The position numbers were made by a program, and so were the translations under genes. A DNA stretch of 64,000 nucleotides from Natrinema salaciae (lineage in GTDB: Archaea; Halobacteriota; Halobacteria; Halobacteriales; Natrialbaceae). Under the pieces are notes generated by a model. That model saw only the letters and a program-made list of their open reading frames with translations. It was not told the origin of the DNA and did not search any database. The stretch is taken from the NCBI RefSeq assembly GCF_900110865.1, contig NZ_FOFD01000004.1, positions 616,631 to 680,630 on the forward strand, read 5' to 3'. Shown here one piece after another: positions 37,007 to 44,568 of this stretch. Within the stretch, counting starts at the first letter, position 1; every line of letters starts with the position of its first letter.

Positions 37007-37936
37007 TCAAACGACGCGGTTGTGGAACGGCTCGCCGTCCGCGAGCCGGTCGACGTTCTCGCGGACGATATCGCCCGTGTCCCGGAAGTAGTCCCGCGTG
37101 TAGGCCGCACAGTGGGGTGAGACGATCACCTCGTCCATTCCCCACAGCGGCGAGTCCGCGGGCAGGGGCTCCTCCTCGAAGACATCCAGGGCCGCCCCCG
37201 CGAGGGCGTCGGCCTCGAGCGCGTCGATCAGCGCCGGTTCGTCGACGACCGCGCCGCGGGCGACGTTCACGAAGTACGCGTCCTCGCGCATGGCCGCGAA
37301 CGCCTCGGCGTCGAAGAGGTGGCGGGTCTCGTCGGTCAGCGGCACCGTGACCACGACGAACTCGGCGTCGGCGATCGCCTCGAGCAGCCGGTCGTTCGCG
37401 TGAATTTCGTCGAATCCGGGGACCGGCTCGCCGGAGCGCCGGACGCCCGTCACGCGGACCCCGAGCCCGCCGAGGGTCTCCGCGACGCCGCGGCCGAGCG
37501 TCCCGGTCCCGACGACGCAGGCCGTCGATCCGGGGAGGGTGAAGGCCTCGTCCCACGCGGGGCGGTCCCACCGGCGCTCCTGCTGGTTCGCGACGTGATC
37601 GTGCAATCGGCGAGCGAACAGCAGGAGATAGCCCGCGACCGTCTCGCCGACCGTCCGGTCGTGGATCCCCGTGCTGTTCGTGAGCACCACGCCGCGGTCT
37701 TCGAAGGCGTCGAACGGGAACCGGTCGACCCCCGCCTGAATCGAGTGGACCCAGTCCACCTCGAGGAAGGCCTCGCGGTGCTCCATCGTGACGACCGCGT
37801 CGCAGTCGGCAATGTCGTCGTCGTCGATCACCGCGACGTCGATCGGCAGGTCGGCGAGATAGGCCGCTAACTCCGCCGGCGGGAACACCGCGTCGACTGA
37901 CTCGTGAACGCCGAGTTGCTCGAGTTCGAACTTCAT
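37007..37936 (-). CDS. D-2-hydroxyacid dehydrogenase family protein
   Basis: A 309-residue NAD(P)-dependent dehydrogenase of the D-isomer-specific 2-hydroxyacid family. It has the Rossmann motif VVGTGTLGRGVAE (about 142-154), an Arg in VNVARGAVVDE (the substrate-binding Arg), Glu in the conserved ALDVFEEEPLP block and the catalytic His in SPHCAAYT. Relatives reduce 2-oxoacids (glyoxylate, hydroxypyruvate, phosphoglycerate); the substrate cannot be told from sequence. The ATG at 37936 starts MKFELEQLGVH; a start 22 codons upstream is basic and unlikely. Confidence 0.93.
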   Translation of the reverse strand: MKFELEQLGVHESVDAVFPPAELAAYLADLPIDVAVIDDDDIADCDAVVTMEHREAFLEVDWVHSIQAGVDRFPFDAFEDRGVVLTNSTGIHDRTVGETVAGYLLLFARRLHDHVANQQERRWDRPAWDEAFTLPGSTACVVGTGTLGRGVAETLGGLGVRVTGVRRSGEPVPGFDEIHANDRLLEAIADAEFVVVTVPLTDETRHLFDAEAFAAMREDAYFVNVARGAVVDEPALIDALEADALAGAALDVFEEEPLPADSPLWGMDEVIVSPHCAAYTRDYFRDTGDIVRENVDRLADGEPFHNRVV

Positions 37937-38193
37937 GGGCGTCGCTACGCACGTACGGTGGTTGAACGTTTGCACAGGGGAGATCGATTCGGGACGTGCC
38001 ACAGTCGCGATGTGGCAGCCGTCGCTACGGCGATCAGAACGATGGTGGCTCAGTGAACGCTTTCATCACAAGGGGCTAAGCGGGGGTAACTCTCGTCATC
38101 GCCACCGTGTCGTCGTAGGCGTGTCGGACGCAAAAACCCCACGAACCGACCGACTCGCCATCGTCCGTATCGGACGCCTCGATAATGGTTAGA
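37937..38193. other. Intergenic region upstream of the signal peptidase unit
   Basis: Divergent spacer between the dehydrogenase and the signal peptidase unit. No gene is seen; it carries the promoter of the dehydrogenase (minus strand), not clearly resolved. Confidence 0.35.
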
Positions 38194-38200
38194 TTTTTAT
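38194..38200 (+). promoter_or_regulatory. TATA-like box of the signal peptidase transcription unit
   Basis: TTTTTAT lies about 30 nt upstream of the ATG of a mini-ORF (38228) but about 84 nt before the signal peptidase ATG (38281). Transcription would begin about at the mini-ORF start codon. Confidence 0.55.
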
Positions 38201-38227
38201 CCCTATTCGAGAGGAACATTCGTACTG

Positions 38228-38284
38228 ATGTCGACGAACGCTAGTGGTAATTCCCGTCCGGGTGGCGGCCTACTCGAACCATGA
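38228..38284 (+). CDS. 18-residue mini-ORF overlapping the signal peptidase start
   Basis: A short frame, MSTNASGNSRPGGGLLEP, whose TGA stop overlaps the ATG of the signal peptidase gene (ATGA). The upstream TATA box positions its ATG at the predicted transcript 5' end, the arrangement of a leaderless mRNA. It may be a translated leader peptide giving translational coupling. Alternatively a single missing base near 38279 splits a longer N-terminus of the signal peptidase. Its existence as a peptide is not shown. Confidence 0.45.
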   Translation: MSTNASGNSRPGGGLLEP

Positions 38285-39060
38285 CGGACGCCTCCGCTGA
38301 CGGTTCCGGACGGACTGAGGAGTCGCTGGACGATTCCAGCCGGACTGCGGCCGCCGTTCGGGCCGACGCGGGCGACGGCAGTGACGATGAGGGCCACGGC
38401 AGTGGCGACGACAGTGACGGGCTTATTCACCACGTTTTGAACGGCGACGACGAGACGGCCATCTACGTCCGGGATATCGCGAGCGTCGTGGCGGTCGTTG
38501 CGGTCGTCGGCCTCGTTCTCTTCGGCATTAGCGGCGTCTGGCCGCCGCTGGTCGCCGTCGAAAGCGGGAGCATGGAGCCAAATATACACAAAGGCGACAT
38601 GGTAGTCCTCGTTCAGGAAGACCGATTCGTCGGCGACGACCCGGTTGCGGAGACGGGACTCGTAACCGCCGAACGCGGTCGGGAAAACGGTCACGAAACG
38701 TTCGGGAGGGGCGGCGACGTGATCGTGTACGCGCCGAACGGGAATCCGGCTGAGACGCCAGTCATCCATCGCGTACACTTCTGGGTCGAGGAAAGCGAGA
38801 ACTGGGTCGAAACCAGTGCCGATCCGGAGTACACGGGCGGTCGCTCCTGTGCGGAGATTCGGTCCTGTCCTGCACCCCACGACGGGTTCATCACGAAAGG
38901 TGACGGCAACTCGGGTTACGATCAGCTCGACGGTGAGCCGAAAACGACCGTCGTTCGACCCGAGTGGATAATGGGGAAAGCGACGTTCAGGATCCCCTGG
39001 CTCGGCAACATTCGGCTGCTGGTCGAGTCGCTGCTCAGTGTCGGAGCGGTCGGTTCGTAA
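38281..39060 (+). CDS. Signal peptidase I (archaeal S26B type)
   Basis: A 259-residue membrane protease that removes Sec signal peptides. An unusually long acidic, disordered N-terminal region (about 1-60) precedes one membrane helix (about 64-88). The catalytic Ser97 lies in ESGSMEP and the general-base His163 in VIHRVHF; the GDGN motif near the C-terminus (KGDGNSGYD) provides the Asp. This Ser-His-Asp set is typical of archaeal/eukaryotic Sec11-like peptidases, which lack the bacterial Lys. It ends exactly where the convergent NUDIX gene ends. The start overlaps the upstream mini-ORF. Confidence 0.92.
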   Translation: MTDASADGSGRTEESLDDSSRTAAAVRADAGDGSDDEGHGSGDDSDGLIHHVLNGDDETAIYVRDIASVVAVVAVVGLVLFGISGVWPPLVAVESGSMEPNIHKGDMVVLVQEDRFVGDDPVAETGLVTAERGRENGHETFGRGGDVIVYAPNGNPAETPVIHRVHFWVEESENWVETSADPEYTGGRSCAEIRSCPAPHDGFITKGDGNSGYDQLDGEPKTTVVRPEWIMGKATFRIPWLGNIRLLVESLLSVGAVGS

Positions 39061-40407
39061 TCACGGCTCCCCCTTCATCTCGAGCCCGCGCAACTCCTCG
39101 GCCACGGCCTCGATATCGGCCGGCTCGAGCGCCCCTCGCTCGGTGACGATCTCGGTCACGCAGTCGGCCGGCGTCACGTCGAACGTCGGGTTCAGCACGT
39201 CGACCGACGCGTCGCCGTCGTACACCGCGGTTCGGTCGCCGGACTCGAGGTTCACCGCCGCTCGCGTCGAGACTTTGTCCGTCGCGGCGACGACGGACAC
39301 CGGAACCCCCTCGCGGGCGGCGGCGACCGAGAGCGTTCGCGTCCCGGTCTTGTTCACCACCGAGCCGTCGGGGAGGACGGTATCCGCGCCGACCAGAACG
39401 CGATCGACGTCGTCGCTCGCGAGCACGTGCGCGATCGCCGCATCCGTGTGAACCGACACGCTGCCGTCGATCGTCCCGGACAGCCGTTCCGCGACGGTGA
39501 TCCCCTCGCGGGCCGGTCGGGATTCCGCGACGAACACGCGCGAAGGGTTGCCGCCCTCGAGCGCATCGAGCACGGTCCCCGACCGCGAGAGGGTCGCGAC
39601 GCTGCCCGCGAGGCGCTCGCTGGCGTTCCCCGCGGCGTCCGCGTCGGCCGCCAGAGCGCGATCGACGTTCGAGAGCGCCGATTCGAGGACGGCCGGCGCG
39701 CCGGCGACGGTCCCATCCCCCATCGCGTCGGCCATCACTCGGTTGACCCGGTTTCGGAGGACGGCCATCGACGGCCGCGCCTCGAGCAACCGATCGGCGA
39801 GTTCCGCGAGTTCGTCCCACTCGTCGTCGGGATCGGCGCCGAACGCGTCTCGTTCGGCGACGAGCAATCCGGCCCGATCGCGCAGCACCTCGAGCGCGCG
39901 CACGGACAGCGACGCGGCGCCGTGCTCGTCGTCGGCCGCGATCGACCGGACCGTCGGCGCGACGCGCTCGTAGGCGGTCCACAGTTCCGGGACCGTCTCC
40001 CGATCGTCGCCGACCGCCTCGAGCAGCTCGGTGGGGGCGACCCACTCGGCGGCGTCGTGTTCCTCGCTCAGTTCGACCTCGCGCGTCTCGCAGTCGAACA
40101 GGAACGGATGGACGACCCACTCGCGGTCGAGTTCCGGGTCCGTGAACTCGACCGGCCGTCCGGAACGAACGAGAGAGACGGCGTCTCCCTCGAGGCTCGT
40201 CTCCTCGCGGATTTCGACGCGAACCTGATCGTCAGGGGTCCCCTCCGCGAAGCCGGAGACGCCGCCCCACTGGCCCGTGTAGGTGCCGACCGAATCGCTC
40301 CGGCGGAGCAACAGAATCTCGCCACGATTCCGCAGGAAGGCGGTGACGACGTGGCTTGCACCAGCCTCGTCGCCGGCCTCGTCGCGGTCCGACGGTGAAT
40401 CACTCAT
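39061..40407 (-). CDS. NUDIX hydrolase fused to eIF2B-like (ribose-1,5-bisphosphate isomerase-like) domain
   Basis: A 448-residue two-domain protein. Residues about 15-135 form a NUDIX domain with a box running GGVSGFAEGTPDDQVRVEIREE (only approximately GX5EX7REUXEEXGU; the first Glu position is displaced). Residues about 170-440 are an eIF2B-alpha/beta/delta-type Rossmann fold with VLVGADTVLPDGSVVNKTGT, which is also the substrate-binding signature of ribose-1,5-bisphosphate and methylthioribose-1-phosphate isomerases. It could be a bifunctional enzyme of sugar-phosphate or nucleoside metabolism. Convergent with signal peptidase, no gap. The start is the ATG at 40407; MPSS at 40419 is an alternative. 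Confidence 0.88.
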   Translation of the reverse strand: MSDSPSDRDEAGDEAGASHVVTAFLRNRGEILLLRRSDSVGTYTGQWGGVSGFAEGTPDDQVRVEIREETSLEGDAVSLVRSGRPVEFTDPELDREWVVHPFLFDCETREVELSEEHDAAEWVAPTELLEAVGDDRETVPELWTAYERVAPTVRSIAADDEHGAASLSVRALEVLRDRAGLLVAERDAFGADPDDEWDELAELADRLLEARPSMAVLRNRVNRVMADAMGDGTVAGAPAVLESALSNVDRALAADADAAGNASERLAGSVATLSRSGTVLDALEGGNPSRVFVAESRPAREGITVAERLSGTIDGSVSVHTDAAIAHVLASDDVDRVLVGADTVLPDGSVVNKTGTRTLSVAAAREGVPVSVVAATDKVSTRAAVNLESGDRTAVYDGDASVDVLNPTFDVTPADCVTEIVTERGALEPADIEAVAEELRGLEMKGEP

Positions 40408-40553
40408 ACTCGAGGGCACGACCGCTCGCGGGGAATCGCTTTCGGGACCGGACGCGAACCGGCTGCGCGGCCGACCCTCGGCAGGTAGCAGTGACCGGCT
40501 CCTGGCGTCTCGAGTGCGTGAGCTATACCCGTCTCGGGCCCCCTCCTGTCACC

Positions 40554-41099
40554 ATGACACAGCGTGTGACGGTATCGTTAGACGACGACTCGGCCGCGGC
40601 CCTCGAGACGCTGGTCGCCGAGACGGGCGACGGCCAAAGCGGGGTCGTCCGCCGCGCACTGACCTTCTACGCCGCGAACGTCGACGCGGCCGACGAACGG
40701 CCGAGCGAGAACCTCGGGCGGTACTATCGAATGCTCTCCTCGGGGGAGCACGTCCTGCTCGATATCGACTTCCTGCACGCCTTCCTCGAGCACTGCTACG
40801 ACGGCGGCGACCCCGACCCGTCGTTCGTCGAGGCGGCCGACCGCGTCTCGGCCTATCACGCCCACGAGTACGGTAGCCGGTTCGACGCGGTCGGCGATCT
40901 CCTCGAGTGGCTCTCCTTCTGCGGATTCCTCGACGTCCGCGAGGAGGGCGAGGGGGTCTATCACCTCGTCTTTCCCTCCGAGGCCGTCCGCTGGTTCATG
41001 ACCCGGTTCATCGAGCGCAGTACCGTCGAGTTGCCGACCGAGATCGAACTCGAGGGCGGCGTCGCGAAAGTGATCGTGACCGAGCGGGCGACCGACTGA
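40554..41099 (+). CDS. Ribbon-helix-helix domain regulator with C-terminal effector-like domain
   Basis: A 181-residue protein. The N-terminus (MTQRVTVSLDDDSAAALETLV...VVRRALTFYAANV, about 1-45) is a classic ribbon-helix-helix: a beta strand followed by two helices. Residues 55-180 are a helical/beta region with HVLLDIDFLHAFLEHC and DLLEWLSFCGFLDVREEGEGVYHLVF, resembling ligand-sensing domains attached to archaeal regulators. It is presumably a dimeric DNA-binding repressor; the target is unknown. It is divergent from the NUDIX-eIF2B fusion and lies upstream of the Nramp-like operon, which it might control (inference). Confidence 0.85.
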   Translation: MTQRVTVSLDDDSAAALETLVAETGDGQSGVVRRALTFYAANVDAADERPSENLGRYYRMLSSGEHVLLDIDFLHAFLEHCYDGGDPDPSFVEAADRVSAYHAHEYGSRFDAVGDLLEWLSFCGFLDVREEGEGVYHLVFPSEAVRWFMTRFIERSTVELPTEIELEGGVAKVIVTERATD

Positions 41100-41256
41100 C
41101 GGGCTCCCGGGGCGGAGCCGCGTCGGGGTCGGGATCGCGGCGCGACGATTGCACGAGTTCATACGACTTCATACACCGATCACAGCATCCCGATTCGACT
41201 GCGAATCCGTATGTTCGGCTCTTAACAAGCCTTTTGACGACCTTGGCGAGTGGTTC

Positions 41257-41270
41257 ATGTGAATACACAT
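41257..41270 (+). promoter_or_regulatory. Palindrome at the Nramp-like gene start
   Basis: ATGTG-AATA-CACAT ends one base before the ATG at 41272. A T-rich box CCTTTTGAC sits at about 41229-41237. The palindrome covers the predicted transcription start region and could be an operator, or a hairpin affecting translation. Confidence 0.55.
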
Positions 41271-41271
41271 C

Positions 41272-42477
41272 ATGGGAGTCATTGACCGACTGAAGGCGAT
41301 CGGACCGGGCGCACTCGTCGCGGCGGCGTTCGTCGGACCGGGAACGGTGACGACGGCGAGCGTGATCGGGGCGGAGTACGCCTATCTGCTCGTGTGGACG
41401 ATCGCGTTCTCGATTCTGGCGACGATCGTGCTCCAGGAGATGAGCGCGCGACTGGGACTGATCACGCAGGAGGGGCTGGGAGAGGCGTTTCGAAACGAAT
41501 TCGAGAATCCGGTTCCGCGGGCGATCACCGTCGGGCTCGTCGTGAGCGCGATCGGGATCGGGACGGCGGCGTTCCAGACCGGCAACATCGTCGGCGGTGC
41601 CGCCGGCCTCTCGACGATCACCGGCGTCAGCGAGAACGTCTGGGGCCCAGTCATCGGGCTGGTCGCCGCGGGACTGCTGTGGACGGGAAGCTACAAACTG
41701 ATCGAACGAGTCTTCATCGGCCTCGTCACGGTCATGGGACTGGCGTTCGTGCTCAACGCGATCATGGTCCGGCCGGATCTCGGCTCGCTGGCAGGCGGAC
41801 TCGTTCCGACCGTCCCCGAGGGATCGGCGTACCTCATCGCCGGCCTCGTCGGGACCACCGTCGTCGGCTACAACCTGTTCCTGCACGCGAGCACCGTCCA
41901 GGAGCGGTGGGACGGTGCCGACGATCTCGCGGAGTGTCGCACGGATACGATCGGGATGATCGTCGTCGGCGGGATCATCACGACCGCGATCGTCGTCACG
42001 GCCGCCGCGGTGTTCCCCGAGGGCACCTCGATCGCTAACGTCGGCGAGATGGCCGACCAGCTCGAGCCCGTCTTCGGCGGCTACGCGCTCACGTTGTTCG
42101 CGATCGGCCTCTTCGCGGCCGGCTTCACGAGCGCGATGAGCGCGCCGCTGGCCGGGGCCTACGCCACCGCCGGCGCGCTGGGCTGGGAACGAGACCTGAC
42201 CTCGACCCGGTTTCGGGCGATCTGGATGACGATCATCGGCGTCGGCATCGTCTTCTCGGCACTGGATTACAACCCCGTGCAGGTGATCGTCTTCGCGCAG
42301 GTGGCGAACGGACTGCTGTTGCCGATCCTGGCCGTGTTCCTCATCTACGCGATGAACAACGACCAGCTGTTGGGCGAGTACACGAACAGCACCCTCCAGA
42401 ACGCCCTCGGCGGGATCGTCACGCTCGTCGTGGTGGGTATCGGCCTTCGAACGCTCTACGACGTCCTGCTGCTCTGA
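41272..42477 (+). CDS. Nramp-related transporter lacking the metal-binding motifs
   Basis: A 401-residue membrane protein with about 11 helices and the overall Nramp (LeuT-fold) pattern. Nramp metal transporters have DPGN in helix 1 and MPH in helix 6. Here helix 1 reads FVGPGTVTTAS and helix 6 reads VVGYNLFLHAS, so the Asp, Asn, Met and His metal ligands are all missing. The gene is 12 bp upstream of hyuA in a hyuAB operon. In Bacillus, the YcsG Nramp-like protein is encoded next to 5-oxoprolinase genes, which suggests an organic-acid substrate such as 5-oxoproline or a hydantoin (inference). Confidence 0.88.
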   Translation: MGVIDRLKAIGPGALVAAAFVGPGTVTTASVIGAEYAYLLVWTIAFSILATIVLQEMSARLGLITQEGLGEAFRNEFENPVPRAITVGLVVSAIGIGTAAFQTGNIVGGAAGLSTITGVSENVWGPVIGLVAAGLLWTGSYKLIERVFIGLVTVMGLAFVLNAIMVRPDLGSLAGGLVPTVPEGSAYLIAGLVGTTVVGYNLFLHASTVQERWDGADDLAECRTDTIGMIVVGGIITTAIVVTAAAVFPEGTSIANVGEMADQLEPVFGGYALTLFAIGLFAAGFTSAMSAPLAGAYATAGALGWERDLTSTRFRAIWMTIIGVGIVFSALDYNPVQVIVFAQVANGLLLPILAVFLIYAMNNDQLLGEYTNSTLQNALGGIVTLVVVGIGLRTLYDVLLL

Positions 42478-42489
42478 CTGACGAACTGC

Positions 42490-44568
42490 ATGACCGATTT
42501 AAACACGCACGGAACGAATTCGGACGTATCGATGCCCAGTCACGGCTCGCCGGAAGACGGGGACGGGACGCGAATCGGCGTCGACGTCGGCGGCACCTTC
42601 ACCGACGTGGCGCTCACCGTCGACGACCGGCTGATCACCGCGAAGGTCCCGACGACCGATCCGCAACACGTCGGGGTCCTCGAGGGAATCGACAAGGCCT
42701 GCGACCGCGCCGACATCGACCCCGCGGCGATCGACGGCTTCGCCCACGCGATGACCGTCTCGGTCAACGCCCTGCTCGAGCGCGGCGGCGCGGAAACCGC
42801 GCTCGTCACCACCGACGGGTTCCGGGACGTCCTCGAGATCGGCCGGCAGGACCGGCCGGCCCTCTACGACCTCGAGGCCGAGAAACCGGCGTCGCTGGTA
42901 CCGCGCGACCTGCGGTTCGAGGTCGACGAGCGGACGACCGCCGACGGCGTCGAACGGCCGGTCGACACGGCCGAGGTCCGCGAACTCGCGGCGACGCTGC
43001 GCGAGCGCGACGTCGAGGCGGTTGCAGTCTCCCTGCTGCACGCCTACGCGGACCCCGCGAACGAGCGGGTCGTCGCCGAGACGCTGCGCGAGGAACTCGA
43101 ACTGCCGGTTTCCGCGTCCCACGAGGTGCTCGCGGAGTTCCGGGAGTTCGAACGCACGTCGACGACGGCGGTCGACGCCTACGTCCGGCCGGCGATCGAC
43201 CGCTACGTCGGCCGGCTGGTCGACGAGGCCGAGAGTGCGGGGATGCCGGCACCGCGAATCATGCAGGCCAACGGCGGCATCGCGGACCCCGAGACCGTTC
43301 GCGAACGCGCCGTGACGACGACGCTGTCGGGGCCCGCCGCCGGCGTCGTCGGCGCGGCGGCGACCGTCGACGATGCCGACACCGACGGGCTCGTGACGTT
43401 CGACATGGGCGGGACCTCGAGCGACGTGAGCCTCGTCCGGGACGGGCAGGCGGAGCGGACGACCGATGCGGAGATCGACGGCCTCCCGATCCGGACGCCG
43501 ATGGTCGACGTAAACACGGTCGGCGCAGGCGGCGGCTCGATCGCCTGGGTCGACGCCGGCGGTGCGCTCCGAGTCGGCCCGGAGTCGTCGGGTGCCCGAC
43601 CCGGCCCCGCCTGCTACGGTCGCGGCGGCACGGCACCGACCGTCACCGACGCCAACGTCATGCTGGGCTACATCGGCCCCGAGACCGCACTCGGCGGCGA
43701 GATGACGCTCGACGTCGAGGCCGCTCGCGACGCGCTCGAGCGGCTGGCGGACGACGCGGGCGTCGACGGCGCGCTCGAGGCGGCCCGCGGGGTCTACCGC
43801 GTGGCGAACGCGACGATGACGCGGACGATCCGTTCCGTCACCGTCGAGCGGGGGCACGATCCCCGCGAGTTCGCGCTCGTAGCCTTCGGCGGCGCGGGAC
43901 CGATGCACGCCGCGGCGCTGGCCGACTCGCTGTCGGTCGATCGCGTCGTCGTCCCGCGACCGGGCGGCGTCCTCTCCGCGTTCGGCCTGCTGGCAGCCGA
44001 CGAGAGCTACGACGCCGTCCGCACCGTCGGGGTCGACCTCGAGAACGCCGATACCGAGACCATCGAGGCGGTCTACGACGACCTCGTCGCCGACGTGCTC
44101 GCGGACGCCTCCGATCGGGACGCGGCGAGCGTCGAGCGCGCGGCCGACTGTCGGTACGCGGGCCAGAGCTTCGAGTTGACCGTCCCCGTCGACGAGGCGT
44201 TCGACGCGGCGGCGGTCGCCGATCGCTTCCGCGACGTCCACGAGCGGACGTACGGCTACGCGATGGACGAAGCGATCGAGGTCGTCAACGTTCGGGCGAC
44301 GGCGACGGTTCCGGGATCGGAGCCGACGATCCGTCACGACGGCGAGGGCGACGCTCGTATCGGTACCCGCGAGGCCCACTTCCCCGGCGCCGGCGCGCGA
44401 GAGACGGCCGTCTACGACCGGGACCGCCTCGCGGCGGGCGCGACCGTCACCGGGCCGGCGGTCCTTGAGCAGGCCGAGAGCACGACCGTCGTGCCGCCGA
44501 CCTGGATGGGAACGATCCTCGCCGACGGAACGCTCGACATGACGCGAACGGACGGTGATTCACGATGA
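42490..44568 (+). CDS. Hydantoinase/oxoprolinase family protein, A subunit
   Basis: A 692-residue HyuA-type ATPase subunit that with HyuB cleaves hydantoins or 5-oxoproline at the cost of ATP. The N-terminal phosphate-binding motif RIGVDVGGTFTDVAL (about 27-42), the second motif LVTFDMGGTSSDVSL and a C-terminal ALVAFGGAGPMHAAALAD are all family signatures of the actin-like ATPase fold. Length is normal. An ATG at residue 15 (42532) is an alternative start. It overlaps hyuB by 4 nt, indicating translational coupling. Confidence 0.95.
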   Translation: MTDLNTHGTNSDVSMPSHGSPEDGDGTRIGVDVGGTFTDVALTVDDRLITAKVPTTDPQHVGVLEGIDKACDRADIDPAAIDGFAHAMTVSVNALLERGGAETALVTTDGFRDVLEIGRQDRPALYDLEAEKPASLVPRDLRFEVDERTTADGVERPVDTAEVRELAATLRERDVEAVAVSLLHAYADPANERVVAETLREELELPVSASHEVLAEFREFERTSTTAVDAYVRPAIDRYVGRLVDEAESAGMPAPRIMQANGGIADPETVRERAVTTTLSGPAAGVVGAAATVDDADTDGLVTFDMGGTSSDVSLVRDGQAERTTDAEIDGLPIRTPMVDVNTVGAGGGSIAWVDAGGALRVGPESSGARPGPACYGRGGTAPTVTDANVMLGYIGPETALGGEMTLDVEAARDALERLADDAGVDGALEAARGVYRVANATMTRTIRSVTVERGHDPREFALVAFGGAGPMHAAALADSLSVDRVVVPRPGGVLSAFGLLAADESYDAVRTVGVDLENADTETIEAVYDDLVADVLADASDRDAASVERAADCRYAGQSFELTVPVDEAFDAAAVADRFRDVHERTYGYAMDEAIEVVNVRATATVPGSEPTIRHDGEGDARIGTREAHFPGAGARETAVYDRDRLAAGATVTGPAVLEQAESTTVVPPTWMGTILADGTLDMTRTDGDSR

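Noticed and set aside
42499..44379. A 626-codon minus-strand open frame
   Set aside because: Antisense to hyuA, whose motifs are unambiguous.
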